Source: OLB11 sp041392835
GTDB taxonomy: Bacteria > Bacteroidota > Bacteroidia > Chitinophagales > Chitinophagaceae
DNA: 64,000 nucleotides
Assembly (NCBI GenBank): GCA_041392835.1
Contig: JAWKLF010000001.1
Span: 1-64,000 of the forward strand
Direction of reading: 5' to 3'
Position numbers and translations under genes: made by a program
Shown: piece by piece, positions 8,000-17,454 of the stretch
Position numbering within the stretch: the first letter of the stretch is position 1
Layout of the letters: every line of letters begins with the position of its first letter
The notes under the pieces: generated by a model
Database searches by the model: none
What the model was told of the DNA's origin: nothing
What the model saw: the letters and a program-made list of their open reading frames with translations, nothing else

Positions 8000-8953
8000 T
8001 CACCAAAACAAATCCCCATTACTTTGCCATTGTAAATATAGAGTTGCTTTTTTTAGTTTTTGTGTTGAGGGGTCTATATAGGGTTTTCCATTGGTATCTA
8101 ACATGGGTATATGCGCATTAGGTTTTCGCCAAGCCTTTGGCAAAAAAATCTGATCATGCATCCATTTGTTTTGTACTCTATTCCGGATGCGTTCATCATC
8201 TATGCCTATATGTAGTTCACAAGATTGTTTATACGCTAAGGCCTGTGCAATTCCGATAGATACTATGCCATGAGAATATTGGCCTAAGGGTGCCTCTGAC
8301 ATATCTATATAAGAGCTTTTTGTGTTTTCATTCATAACAAGTTTGGCTTTGTTGCTAAGGGTATTGCCCGTAAACATTAAAAAATGTAGCGAAAGTGTTG
8401 TAGGATAAGGATTCCAAAAAAAAGTATGTTGAATAGTAAAAGCACCTGTACGGTATCGGTCTAGATAGGAAAATAAAAACAAATCATTTTCCATAGCCAA
8501 AAAAGTGTTTTGTACATTCAAAAATAATATAGCACTGGCTTGTGAGCTCGAAGCATTATCAATATATTGTTTCCATGCATAGCCCATGCTATAAGCATAG
8601 TTTGTTCTGTTTTGTAAGTTTGTATTAAAAGCCATATTGTTTTCTATCCAAGTGGCAGATTGTTTTTTTTGTCCAAAAGCATATTGAATAGCTTCGCTAC
8701 ATTGTAGTTCAAAACGAGCTTGTCTTTTGCCATATGATTTTCGAGCCCAAGTAGGCTGAATAGAAAGAACACTTTGCCAATGCCTATACACATTGATAAG
8801 TGCAAAATGAAGTCCTACACGTTGTACATGTGTGCCAAAGGAGCACGAAAGCCCAATGCGTGGGTAGGTAATAAATGAAGCCTGTTGTTGAGCTCCAAGT
8901 TGATTAGAGCTAAGAAAAATAAAACACGTTACTATATAACGAACTACACGCAT
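8000..8953 (-). CDS. Hypothetical secreted/outer-membrane protein downstream of dnaB
   Basis: The 317-residue protein has a signal peptide (VVRYIVTCFIFLSSNQLGAQ, cleavage near residue 21). The body is rich in aromatic residues and alternating polar positions, consistent with a beta-barrel or beta-rich envelope protein. I recognise no named domain. It begins 3 nt after the dnaB stop and is probably co-transcribed with it. Function unknown. Confidence 0.7.
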   Translation of the reverse strand: MRVVRYIVTCFIFLSSNQLGAQQQASFITYPRIGLSCSFGTHVQRVGLHFALINVYRHWQSVLSIQPTWARKSYGKRQARFELQCSEAIQYAFGQKKQSATWIENNMAFNTNLQNRTNYAYSMGYAWKQYIDNASSSQASAILFLNVQNTFLAMENDLFLFSYLDRYRTGAFTIQHTFFWNPYPTTLSLHFLMFTGNTLSNKAKLVMNENTKSSYIDMSEAPLGQYSHGIVSIGIAQALAYKQSCELHIGIDDERIRNRVQNKWMHDQIFLPKAWRKPNAHIPMLDTNGKPYIDPSTQKLKKATLYLQWQSNGDLFW

Positions 8954-8956
8954 ATC

Positions 8957-10573
8957 TTAAAATGGAACATCGCTAGGCGTATCATCGTTATCTTGTTCTT
9001 TATTATTTTGTTGTTTAAATTCATCATCTTCTACATCTAGTTCATTAGCTACGGATCCCTTAGTTTCATAATGTTTGTCGATAGACAATCGAGGACCACT
9101 ACCATAGTCGCTTGAGAGCCCTGCACCTGGGTCGCTTGTTTTAATCGCAAAATCACTTTGAGTAAATTCATCATCTAAATCAACAAATTTTTGTATTTCA
9201 AGATGTGCCATCACTTTTACAATGTCTGTTTTACCATTTCTATGTTTGGCTATATTGATCCAAGTTTCTCCATGTCGTATATTATTGCCTTCGTTGTCTT
9301 TTTCTATACCATGATATTCTGGTCTGTATAAAAACATAACCATATCGGCATCTTGTTCTATGGCTCCCGATTCACGAAGATCACTAAGTTGAGGTAGTTT
9401 TGATTCTTTTCGGTTTTCTACTGCACGATTTAATTGCGAAAGTGCTATGATAGGAATTTCAAGTTCTTTGGCTAAGCCTTTTAAGTCTCTAGAAATTTTT
9501 GATATTTCTTGTTCTCTATTACCACCTTTATCTACACTACCTTGCATTAATTGTAAATAGTCAATTATAACTAAGCCAATATTGTGTTTTTGTTTTAATC
9601 TGCGACATTTGGCTCTAAGTTCAAAAATATTTAAGGCTGCTTGGTCGTCAATAAAAATAGAAGCGTTGGACAATTTGCTCATACGCTGATGTAGTTGTAT
9701 AATTTCGTGTTCTACTAAATTTCCTTTTGTAATTTTTCCTAAATGTACTTCAGTAACAGCTGAAAGCATACGTTTTACAAGTTGTCCGGCACTCATCTCT
9801 AAGGAGAAAAAAGCTACGCCAGTAGGATTGGTGGGATGCAAAGCTGCATTCATAATAAGATTAAGGGCAAAAGCTGTTTTACCTACAGCGGGTCTGGCTG
9901 CTAGGATAATTAAGTCAGTTTTTTGCCAACCGGAGGTTAGCTGGTCCAATCCCTTAAATCCAGTAGTTACACCAGTCAAATCATCTTTTTTATTGACTTG
10001 TTGTTCTATTTCGTGTATAGTGCGAGCAAGTATAGAGTTGATGCCCATGAAATTTTTACGTAAATGTTTATCCGTAATTTCATAAAGGTTGGTTTCAGCT
10101 TTGTCTAATAAATCAAATACATCACTACTATCTTCATAAGCCTCATTGATTACATCTCCACTCATACGTATCAGTTCACGCATGATATATTTTTGCATCA
10201 CTATACGAGCATGTTCTTCTATATTGGCACTACTTACTATATCTCTTGTAAGGCTTGTTACATAATAGCTACCACCTACCATTTCTAATTCACTATTTTT
10301 TCTTAAATCTTCACATACTGTCATAAAGTCTATACGAGAACCTTGGTCAAAAAGCCTTCGTATAGCAGCATATATACGTTGATTGGCATCGGAATAAAAA
10401 CATGTTGGCGATTGAATAATTTCAAGTACTTCAGCTAATTTTTGTGGTTCCAGCATAATGGCTCCCAATACTGCATTTTCCAAGTCGGGAGCTTGAGGAG
10501 GTAGTTTTCCGTAAAGAAGTGGCGAAAGGTCTGGTTTTTTAGTTCTGCTTCCTATTTTATTGCTGATGGCCAT
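8957..10573 (-). CDS. dnaB: Replicative DNA helicase DnaB
   Basis: The 538-residue protein has the DnaB N-terminal helical domain (about 25-130), a linker and the RecA-like helicase domain. Walker A is AARPAVGKTAF at about 225-235, Walker B is LVIIDYLQLM, and the C-terminal region has the family pattern SDLRESGAIEQDAD. DnaB forms the hexamer that unwinds DNA at replication forks. The C-terminal 60 residues are acidic and Asp/Asn/Gln rich, as is common in this phylum. The gene is transcribed away from a DnaA-box-rich intergenic region at 10677-10790. Confidence 0.97.
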   Translation of the reverse strand: MAISNKIGSRTKKPDLSPLLYGKLPPQAPDLENAVLGAIMLEPQKLAEVLEIIQSPTCFYSDANQRIYAAIRRLFDQGSRIDFMTVCEDLRKNSELEMVGGSYYVTSLTRDIVSSANIEEHARIVMQKYIMRELIRMSGDVINEAYEDSSDVFDLLDKAETNLYEITDKHLRKNFMGINSILARTIHEIEQQVNKKDDLTGVTTGFKGLDQLTSGWQKTDLIILAARPAVGKTAFALNLIMNAALHPTNPTGVAFFSLEMSAGQLVKRMLSAVTEVHLGKITKGNLVEHEIIQLHQRMSKLSNASIFIDDQAALNIFELRAKCRRLKQKHNIGLVIIDYLQLMQGSVDKGGNREQEISKISRDLKGLAKELEIPIIALSQLNRAVENRKESKLPQLSDLRESGAIEQDADMVMFLYRPEYHGIEKDNEGNNIRHGETWINIAKHRNGKTDIVKVMAHLEIQKFVDLDDEFTQSDFAIKTSDPGAGLSSDYGSGPRLSIDKHYETKGSVANELDVEDDEFKQQNNKEQDNDDTPSDVPF

Positions 10574-10676
10574 GTATATTGTTAGGTGTTTTGAAGTATT
10601 AGAAAAGGATTATGATTAATATTTTGAACGAATGTAGAGGTTGAAATGCAGTCGAAGCATTTTAACACAGATAAAG

Positions 10677-10790
10677 TTATCCATGTTAATTCAACTATTA
10701 TTCACAAAGTTATTCACTAAAATTTGTTTAAATTTCTAAGGTTATACACAAAAAAAAATATTTTTTGTATTGGAAAATCCAATATTCACA
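10677..10790 (+). other. Cluster of DnaA-box-like sites; candidate replication origin (oriC)
   Basis: Within 114 bp upstream of dnaB there are five same-orientation matches to the DnaA box TTATNCACA: TTATCCATG (10677-10685, 7 of 9), TTATTCACA (10698-10706, exact), TTATTCACT (10710-10718, 8 of 9), TTATACACA (10742-10750, exact) and ATATTCACA (10782-10790, 8 of 9). The third and fourth flank a T/A-rich stretch that continues into poly-A and poly-T runs at 10750-10766, suitable as an unwinding element. A 7-3-7 inverted repeat (TATTGGA/TCCAATA) lies at 10768-10784. No gene occupies 10574-10841. A DnaA-regulated dnaB promoter is the main alternative. Confidence 0.5.
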
Positions 10791-10841
10791 AAATGATGTG
10801 TACAAAAAAAAATAAGAAAAAGGTTGTAAGAATGATGAAAT

Positions 10842-11465
10842 TTAGAGTGTAGAAAAGGTAAGGTTATTTTGTTTCATACTCGATTTTCCCCACATCCAAT
10901 GGCTCACTCTATAGCTTATCCAGGCTGATGCTACACCTAGTATAGCTCCTCCAAGTACATCGCTGGGATAGTGTGCACCCAAGTGCATACGCGAATAGCC
11001 TACCGCACCTGCCCATATATAAGCAGGTATGGCTATTTTCCATTGTTTGCTATACAAACTCATCGAAGTAGCTAAACAAAATGCATTGGAGCTATGTCCG
11101 GATGGGAATGAATAGTTCATATCATCTTCATAGGGTGTTACAAAGGATATGCTGGCAGCTGGTCGAGGCCTATTGATTACTTTTTTTAATACATAGGTAG
11201 CAGCAGTATTAGAAAGTATAGCAATGGCAGGTTGATAATTTTTTATTTGATGCGAATGAGATGTCAAATCGGATAAAACAAACAAAAGTGGTATGCTAGT
11301 ACCTATCAAATATTCACTATCCGAAATAAATTGCATGGGTTTATCTAAAGAGGTGTTTCTATGTGCATGTATCGCTTTTAGAAAAGTCACGTCGGCTTGC
11401 TGTGCAAGCATATCAAACATACAGAGTATGAAGCAAAATAGTAAAATCCAATTTTTTTTCATCAT
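10842..11465 (-). CDS. PAP2 superfamily phosphatase (membrane lipid phosphatase type)
   Basis: The protein of about 207 residues carries all three motifs of the PAP2/lipid phosphatase family: KKVINRPRP, PSGHSSNAF and SRMHLGAHYPSDVLGG. The His residues of the last two motifs are the phosphoryl acceptor and general acid. It starts with a signal peptide (KKNWILLFCFILCMFDMLAQ) and has several membrane helices. I chose the ATG at 11465 (MMKKN), or 11462. A longer reading from 11510 adds 15 non-typical residues and would start upstream of the TATCTTTG promoter box on this strand. The substrate could be undecaprenyl pyrophosphate or phosphatidate. Confidence 0.85.
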   Translation of the reverse strand: MMKKNWILLFCFILCMFDMLAQQADVTFLKAIHAHRNTSLDKPMQFISDSEYLIGTSIPLLFVLSDLTSHSHQIKNYQPAIAILSNTAATYVLKKVINRPRPAASISFVTPYEDDMNYSFPSGHSSNAFCLATSMSLYSKQWKIAIPAYIWAGAVGYSRMHLGAHYPSDVLGGAILGVASAWISYRVSHWMWGKSSMKQNNLTFSTL

Positions 11466-11481
11466 TTGCATATAGAGCACA

Positions 11482-11502
11482 CAAAGATAGTTTCTATCTT
11501 TA
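11482..11502. promoter_or_regulatory. Symmetric divergent promoter palindrome
   Basis: The inverted repeat AAAGATAG - TTT - CTATCTTT (11483-11501) places a -7 box on each strand: TATCTTTG on the minus strand (11482-11489) for the PAP2 gene and TATCTTTA on the plus strand (11495-11502) for the cytochrome gene. The plus box ends only 6 nt before the ATG at 11509, so that transcript would have almost no leader. Confidence 0.4.
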
Positions 11503-11508
11503 CACGGC

Positions 11509-13398
11509 ATGCAAAAATTAATTTATGCTTTTTTGTTTATTGTAGGAGTGCTAGTGTGTACGATAACCTGTACACAAAACACCAAACAACCCTACAGAAA
11601 TATTGCTAATCAAGATGCGCACTATGTAGGTATGCAAGAATGCAAAACATGCCATTGGCAAATGGTTGAAAGTTTTTTAAAAACAGGCATGGGGCAGAGT
11701 TGGGGTTTGGCTACAAAACAAAAATCGGCAGCTAATTTTGATGTACAACACAGTTTGGTGTATGACACTATAAACGATTTGTATTATCGACCGTATTGGG
11801 ATGGCGATAGTTTATGTATTAAAGAATATAGACTCCAACATGGCGATACTATACACAAGCGTATAGAAAAAGTAAGTTATATAGTAGGAAGCGGACAGCA
11901 CACTAATTCACATATACTCAATATAAATGGATACTTATTTCAAGCACCAATTACATTTTATACTCAAAAAGGCAAATGGGATTTAGCACCTGGTTTTGAA
12001 AAAGGAAGAAATACTCGTTTTGAAAGAAAAATTGAAGCAGAGTGTATTACATGCCATAACGGTTATGCCGCATGGAATGAAAAAAGTTTGAATCAATATA
12101 GTGCTGTGCCATTGGGCATTGATTGCGAGCGATGCCATGGGCCAGGCAGTTTGCATGTTGCCGAAAAGAGAAATGGACAAATAGTAGATACTTCGCTAAC
12201 ACCCGACTATAGTATAGTCAATCCTCGACGTTTGACGGTTGAGCAACAAAACAATCTTTGTCAACGTTGCCATTTGCAAGGCATTGCGGTTTTAGCCAGT
12301 GGAAAATCTTTTTTTGATTTTAGTCCATCACAATTATTAAAACATACTATGAATGTTTTTATGCCAGTTTATAGTCAAGATGAAAATAATATGATCATGG
12401 CAAGCCATGTAGAGCGTATGAAAATTAGTGCTTGTTATATACAATCTGGAAAAATGAGTTGTATTACTTGTCATAATCCACATGTAAGTGTAAAAGAAAC
12501 ACCAATAACACAATATACTAAGGCATGCCAATCTTGTCATCAAAACAATTGCACCGAATCGATAGAGAAAAGAAAAGTCCAACAAGATAATTGCATAGCC
12601 TGCCATATGGCCAAAAATAGTAGTATAGATATTCCACATGTAGCTGTTACGGATCATTATATACGTACTTTTATAAAACAAAGCAAAAAAGACGAAATCG
12701 CTCGCTTTGTTCGTATGCAGTGTTATACAGACGATAAGCCTGATGTAAGAACAAAAGCAAAAGCTTTTATAGAATTTTATGAGCGCTACTTACCTTCTAA
12801 ACCATTTTTGGATAGTGCCTTTTTTTATATAAAAAAGACAGGAGTTAAAGAACATGATTTTGACGAAGATTTAATACGCATATATTTTTTACAAGAAAAT
12901 TTTAAAGCTATCCTATCCAGTGCTAAATCGGTAAAAGCCAATAGCATAAAAGATGCTTGGACAGCCTATCGTATTGGCGAAGCCTATTTGAAGAATAATC
13001 TAAATAGAGAAGGCTTGGCTTTTCATAAACAAGCCACAACATTAAAACCCAATGCATTGGACTTTCAAAATCAATATACCAAAGCTCTCATAGAGGCATC
13101 ATCGTGGAAGGATGCAAAACAGATAGCACAGTTTGTAATCAATGAAAATCCTAAAGATGCTATTGCATATTTTAATTTAGGCTATATAGCAGATCATGAT
13201 AATGAGTTGCCTTTGGCCAAACATTATTATACCAAAAGTATAGAGCTCAATCCCGATTATAAACAAGCTTTAGTCAATTTGAGTGTCGTATTATATCGAT
13301 TAAACCAAAAAGATAAAATAAAACATCTTTTGGAAAGGGCGCTTAAAATAGACCCTATGGATGCAAAAGTAAAAGCGATGTTACAAGATATACAATAG
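11509..13398 (+). CDS. Multiheme c-type cytochrome with C-terminal TPR repeats
   Basis: The 629-residue protein has seven CXXCH haem-binding motifs (CKTCH at 45-49, then CITCH, CERCH, CQRCH, CITCH, CQSCH, CIACH) in its first 380 residues. Tetratricopeptide-like helices follow to the end (for example PKDAIAYFNLGYIADHDN). The N-terminus is a hydrophobic export segment ending near Cys21. The lipobox is poor, so membrane anchoring is uncertain. The layout matches cytochrome c554-like/TPR proteins of Bacteroidota thought to carry electrons in the periplasm. No partner oxidoreductase gene is adjacent. It is divergent from the PAP2 gene. Confidence 0.85.
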   Translation: MQKLIYAFLFIVGVLVCTITCTQNTKQPYRNIANQDAHYVGMQECKTCHWQMVESFLKTGMGQSWGLATKQKSAANFDVQHSLVYDTINDLYYRPYWDGDSLCIKEYRLQHGDTIHKRIEKVSYIVGSGQHTNSHILNINGYLFQAPITFYTQKGKWDLAPGFEKGRNTRFERKIEAECITCHNGYAAWNEKSLNQYSAVPLGIDCERCHGPGSLHVAEKRNGQIVDTSLTPDYSIVNPRRLTVEQQNNLCQRCHLQGIAVLASGKSFFDFSPSQLLKHTMNVFMPVYSQDENNMIMASHVERMKISACYIQSGKMSCITCHNPHVSVKETPITQYTKACQSCHQNNCTESIEKRKVQQDNCIACHMAKNSSIDIPHVAVTDHYIRTFIKQSKKDEIARFVRMQCYTDDKPDVRTKAKAFIEFYERYLPSKPFLDSAFFYIKKTGVKEHDFDEDLIRIYFLQENFKAILSSAKSVKANSIKDAWTAYRIGEAYLKNNLNREGLAFHKQATTLKPNALDFQNQYTKALIEASSWKDAKQIAQFVINENPKDAIAYFNLGYIADHDNELPLAKHYYTKSIELNPDYKQALVNLSVVLYRLNQKDKIKHLLERALKIDPMDAKVKAMLQDIQ

Positions 13399-13432
13399 CC
13401 TTGCTTTGTTCGCTATGTACCATATGAAAGCG

Positions 13433-13440
13433 TATATTTG
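13433..13440 (+). promoter_or_regulatory. -7 promoter element (TATATTTG) for pheT
   Basis: TATATTTG matches the Bacteroidota -7 consensus. It ends 21 nt before the chosen pheT start at 13462, which supports that start over the TTG at 13438. Confidence 0.45.
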
Positions 13441-13461
13441 CACCCTAATTTTTCATTTTTC

Positions 13462-15867
13462 ATGACCATATCGTACAAATGGCTTTTGCAGTATTTAGAA
13501 CAACCTTTAAGCACCACTGAGCTAGCTGAAATATTGACTTCTGTGGGTTTAGAGGTAGAGCATATATCTTCCTACGAAAAATTTAAAGGTGGATTAAAGG
13601 GTTTAGTAGTGGGCCAAGTGTTAGCGTGTGAGCCTATACCAGAAACAGAAAAATTAAAAATCACAAGTGTTTCTATTGGACAAGGAGAACCTTTGTCTAT
13701 AGTATGTGGAGCTCCCAATGTAGCAGCAGGGCAAAAAGTGTTGGTGGCTACCGTTGGCACACAATTATATCCTAGTAGCGGTGACAGTTTTCAAATTAAA
13801 AAAGCAAAAATAAGAGGTTTTGAAAGTGCTGGTATGCTATGTGCCGAAGATGAAATTGGTTTGGGCGAAAGCCATGCTGGAATCATGATTTTGCCAGAAG
13901 ATACACCGCTTGGTTTAGAAGCTTCTCAATATTTTAATATTGATGAGGCCGATACCATTTATGAAATTGGCCTTACACCTAATAGAATGGATGGAATGAG
14001 TTATTTAGGAATAGCAAAAGATGTAGTAGCTTACTTAAATAATAAAAATCAAGACAAGCAATCAGTAAAAATACCTTCAACAGATGCAAGTAAGCAAGCA
14101 ATAGCAAGGTCAAATGAAAAACCATTACAAATATCAATAGAAGATAAGCAAAAGTGTTTGCGCTATGCAGGTATCTGTTTGGATAATATAGAAGTAAAAG
14201 ATTCACCAGCATGGTTACAAAATGCGCTATTGGCCATAGGTTTAAAGCCTATCAATATAGTTGTTGATGTGACGAATTATGTATTAAAAGAATGCGGACA
14301 ACCCTTGCATGCATTTGATAGAGACGAAATAACAGGAAATGAAATAAGAATAGGTAGCGTAGAAAATAAAACAAAATTTTGGACATTAGACAACAAAGAA
14401 ATCGAATTGCAAGCAAGCGACTTAATGATTTTAAATAGTCAAGAAGCTATGTGTATGGCTGGTGTGTATGGGGGTTTAAAGTCGGGTATAAAAAATACAA
14501 GCACTCGTATTTTTTTAGAAAGTGCTTTTTTTCAAAAAGATTCTATTCGAAAATCATCTATGCATCATGGACTAAGAACCGATGCTGCTACACGATTTGA
14601 GAAAGGTGCGGATATGAGTAAAGTTATATTTGCATTGGAAAGGGCAAGCGACTTATTAGTGCAATATGCCAACGCTAAAATTGCTTCTGCTTTATATGAT
14701 ATTTATCCAGAACCTATAGAGGCAACACGCTTAGTGGTAGCCTTTCAAAAAGTTAGAGGCCTGACCGGAAAAAATTATACAGACTTACAAATAAAAAATA
14801 TCTTACTTTCATTACAATATAAGATTATACAAGAAGATGAAAAGAGTATAGAAGTAGAAGTGCCTTTTTCGAATCCTGATGTGAGTATAGTACCCGACAT
14901 TATAGAAGAAATAATGCGTATAGATGGTATAGATAATATACCATTTACGGGGGCGATACAATATAATTTGCCAGAACAAAAAGGATTTCAATCCAATCCT
15001 AAGAAAACCATAGTGGACACATTAGTAGCCAAAGGTTTTTATGAAATATTGACAAATTCTATTACATCGGCGGCCTACTACGATGATCAAACACAATTAG
15101 TCAAAATGATGAATAGCTTATCAGAAAATTTAGATGCTATGCGAGCATCTATGCTGGAAAGCGGATTGGAGGTTGTAGCTTATAATTTGAATAGAAAAAA
15201 TCAGCAACTAAAATTCTTTGAAATTGGGAAAACATATCAGTTGGCTAATACATCTTTTATAGAAAAAAATATGCTGTCTCTCTATGCAAGTGGTCAATAT
15301 AGATTGCCTTTTTATAAAGAAAAAAATCAAAAGATTGATTTGTATTATATGCGAGGTGTGATAGAAAGTATTTTCTCTTCACTCAAGTTTAGTTTTGAAC
15401 AAATTGAAAATGGTTTGGCCATTAAATTTCAAAATAAGCAAATAGGCAGTATACAACATATTGATGAGCAAAAACGAAAACAATTTGGCATTAAGCAAGA
15501 ACTTGAATATGCCGAAATGGATTGGGATGTTTTGCAGAATGCATTGCAAAATCAACGTTTCAAAGTTAAAGAAATACCTAAATATCCAACGGTGCAGAGA
15601 GATTTGGCTTTTGTATTAGCAAGAGAAGTTTCCTATATAGATATAGAAAATGCATTTAAACAAGCCAAATGTAAATACCTAACTTCCTACCAATTATTTG
15701 ATGTGTATCAAAATGAAAAAATGGGCGAAAGCTATATTTCTTATGGCGTAAGTTTTTCATTTTACAACCCTATACAAACACTTACGGATACCGAAGTAGA
15801 AGCTGATGTAACCAAAATTATTAAGACTTTAGAAACCAAATTAAGCGCACAAATTAGAACCACTTAA
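13462..15867 (+). CDS. pheT: Phenylalanine--tRNA ligase beta subunit
   Basis: The protein of about 801 residues has the tRNA-binding OB-fold (about 35-150), the B3/B4 core (HAFDRDEI; AATRFEKGAD), the B5 domain and a C-terminal ferredoxin-like anticodon-binding domain (KEIPKYPTVQRDLAFVL). It pairs with PheS, which is not in this window, to charge tRNA-Phe. The start ATG at 13462 gives the normal MTISYKWLLQYL beginning. The frame extends upstream to a TTG at 13438, but that would begin inside the promoter box. lysS follows after 27 nt. Confidence 0.96.
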   Translation: MTISYKWLLQYLEQPLSTTELAEILTSVGLEVEHISSYEKFKGGLKGLVVGQVLACEPIPETEKLKITSVSIGQGEPLSIVCGAPNVAAGQKVLVATVGTQLYPSSGDSFQIKKAKIRGFESAGMLCAEDEIGLGESHAGIMILPEDTPLGLEASQYFNIDEADTIYEIGLTPNRMDGMSYLGIAKDVVAYLNNKNQDKQSVKIPSTDASKQAIARSNEKPLQISIEDKQKCLRYAGICLDNIEVKDSPAWLQNALLAIGLKPINIVVDVTNYVLKECGQPLHAFDRDEITGNEIRIGSVENKTKFWTLDNKEIELQASDLMILNSQEAMCMAGVYGGLKSGIKNTSTRIFLESAFFQKDSIRKSSMHHGLRTDAATRFEKGADMSKVIFALERASDLLVQYANAKIASALYDIYPEPIEATRLVVAFQKVRGLTGKNYTDLQIKNILLSLQYKIIQEDEKSIEVEVPFSNPDVSIVPDIIEEIMRIDGIDNIPFTGAIQYNLPEQKGFQSNPKKTIVDTLVAKGFYEILTNSITSAAYYDDQTQLVKMMNSLSENLDAMRASMLESGLEVVAYNLNRKNQQLKFFEIGKTYQLANTSFIEKNMLSLYASGQYRLPFYKEKNQKIDLYYMRGVIESIFSSLKFSFEQIENGLAIKFQNKQIGSIQHIDEQKRKQFGIKQELEYAEMDWDVLQNALQNQRFKVKEIPKYPTVQRDLAFVLAREVSYIDIENAFKQAKCKYLTSYQLFDVYQNEKMGESYISYGVSFSFYNPIQTLTDTEVEADVTKIIKTLETKLSAQIRTT

Positions 15868-15894
15868 AAAAGTAAATTCAAATATTTTAATAGC

Positions 15895-17394
15895 ATGTCA
15901 TTTTCAGAACAAGAACTCATACGAAGAGAAAAATTAAAACATTTACAAACCATAGGCATAGACCCCTATCCAGCACCTCTATACCCTATAAGCCACAGTA
16001 GCAATGAAGCTAAGCAGGCATATGAGGCCAATCCCGAAGAGCGTATTCAGGTTATAGTAGCTGGGCGTGTAATGAGTATAAATGATAAAGGCAAAGTTTT
16101 ATTTATTAAACTGCAAGATAAAGATGGTCTTTTGCAGTGCTACATAAAGCGAGATGAGATTTGCCCTGAGGAGGATAAAACAGTATTTGATGAGATTGTA
16201 AAAAAAGCAGACCTGGGTGATATATTAGGTGTAAAAGGATATATGTTTACTACAAAAACTGGAGAGGTAAGCGTGCATTCGCAAGAAGTAACATTGCTTT
16301 CAAAAAGTTTAAAACCACTGCCAGTGGTAAAACGCGATGAAGAAGGAAATGTTTTTGATGAAGTTACAGACCCTGAATTTAGATATAGACAACGCTATGC
16401 CGATTTGATTATTAATCCTGAAGTAAAAAATACATTTATAAAGAGAACAAAAATTACACAATCTATACGAGAATTTTTGAATGCGCTAGGCGCATTAGAA
16501 GTTGATACGCCAGTATTGCAAAACATACCAGGTGGAGCATCTGCAAGACCCTTTACTACACATCACAATGCCCTGGATGTGCCTTTTTATTTGCGTATAG
16601 CCAACGAGTTGTATTTAAAGCGACTCATCGTAGGTGGATTTGATTTTGTGTATGAGTTTAGCCGAAATTTTAGAAACGAAGGTATGGATCGAACACACAA
16701 TCCAGAGTTTACCATATTAGAATTTTATGTGGCTTACAAAGATTATATATGGATGATGGAAAAGACAGAGCAATTACTGGAGCATGTTGCACTGGCTTCA
16801 AATGGAAAAACAAAATTGAAAGTTGGCGAAAATGAAATAGAATTTAAAGCACCCTATCAACGCATTAGTATATTTGACGCTATCAAGGAGCATACCTCAA
16901 TAGATGTAAGCTTGATGGATGAAGAAGCGTTGCGAGATGTATGCAAACAATTGCATATTGAGGTTAACGAAAGCATGGGTAAAGGAAAATTAATAGATGA
17001 AATATTTAGTGAAAAATGTGAGAAACACTATATACAGCCTACTTTTATAATTGATTATCCAGTAGAGATGAGCCCTTTGACTAAGAAGCATAGATCAAAA
17101 GAGGGCTTAGTAGAACGTTTTGAATTGATGATCAATGGTAAAGAAGTAGCAAATGCTTACTCAGAATTAAATGACCCTGTAGATCAGCGAGAACGCTTTG
17201 AAGAACAAGTAAGACTTATGGAACGAGGTGATGATGAAGCCATGTTTATAGATTATGACTTTTTGAGAGCATTAGAGTATGGCATGCCACCAACCGCTGG
17301 CATTGGTATCGGTATAGATCGTTTAGCTATGCTTATGCTTAATCAATCTAGTATTCAAGATGTTTTATTTTTTCCTCAAATGAGACCAGAATAA
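15895..17394 (+). CDS. lysS: Lysine--tRNA ligase, class II
   Basis: The 499-residue protein has an N-terminal OB-fold anticodon-binding domain (about 50-150) and a class II synthetase core. Motif 2 is visible around EFSRNFRNEGMDRTHNPEF, and motif 3 is GIGIGIDRLAMLM near the C-terminus. It charges tRNA-Lys. The length is normal for bacterial LysS. It follows pheT by 27 nt and may be co-transcribed with it. Confidence 0.97.
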   Translation: MSFSEQELIRREKLKHLQTIGIDPYPAPLYPISHSSNEAKQAYEANPEERIQVIVAGRVMSINDKGKVLFIKLQDKDGLLQCYIKRDEICPEEDKTVFDEIVKKADLGDILGVKGYMFTTKTGEVSVHSQEVTLLSKSLKPLPVVKRDEEGNVFDEVTDPEFRYRQRYADLIINPEVKNTFIKRTKITQSIREFLNALGALEVDTPVLQNIPGGASARPFTTHHNALDVPFYLRIANELYLKRLIVGGFDFVYEFSRNFRNEGMDRTHNPEFTILEFYVAYKDYIWMMEKTEQLLEHVALASNGKTKLKVGENEIEFKAPYQRISIFDAIKEHTSIDVSLMDEEALRDVCKQLHIEVNESMGKGKLIDEIFSEKCEKHYIQPTFIIDYPVEMSPLTKKHRSKEGLVERFELMINGKEVANAYSELNDPVDQRERFEEQVRLMERGDDEAMFIDYDFLRALEYGMPPTAGIGIGIDRLAMLMLNQSSIQDVLFFPQMRPE

Positions 17395-17414
17395 TAGGCG
17401 AAAATAAATTTATA

Positions 17415-17440
17415 AAACTTTCAGTAAATATTGAAAGTTT
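17415..17440. promoter_or_regulatory. Palindromic operator of the GbsR/MarR-type regulator
   Basis: A perfect inverted repeat, AAACTTTCA - 8 nt - TGAAAGTTT, ends 2 nt before the TATATTTG box (17443-17450) of the regulator gene. A dimeric winged-helix protein bound here would block the promoter, so autoregulation is likely. The symmetry and placement are directly visible; the binding protein is inferred. Confidence 0.6.
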
Positions 17441-17442
17441 AG

Positions 17443-17450
17443 TATATTTG
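17443..17450 (+). promoter_or_regulatory. -7 promoter element (TATATTTG), near-leaderless
   Basis: TATATTTG ends only 4 nt before the ATG at 17455. With a normal spacing the transcript would begin at or next to the start codon, so this message may be leaderless. Confidence 0.5.
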
Positions 17451-17454
17451 CTTC

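Noticed and set aside
259..8000. Prophage or integrative element
   Set aside because: No integrase, terminase, capsid, relaxase or conjugation gene is present; only a transposase tail marks mobility.
11466..11510. Longer PAP2 start at 11510
   Set aside because: It lies upstream of the TATCTTTG box for that gene, overlaps the divergent cytochrome ATG, and would place 15 polar residues before the signal peptide.
13438..13461. TTG start for pheT at 13438
   Set aside because: It begins inside the TATATTTG promoter box; ATG 13462 gives the family N-terminus.
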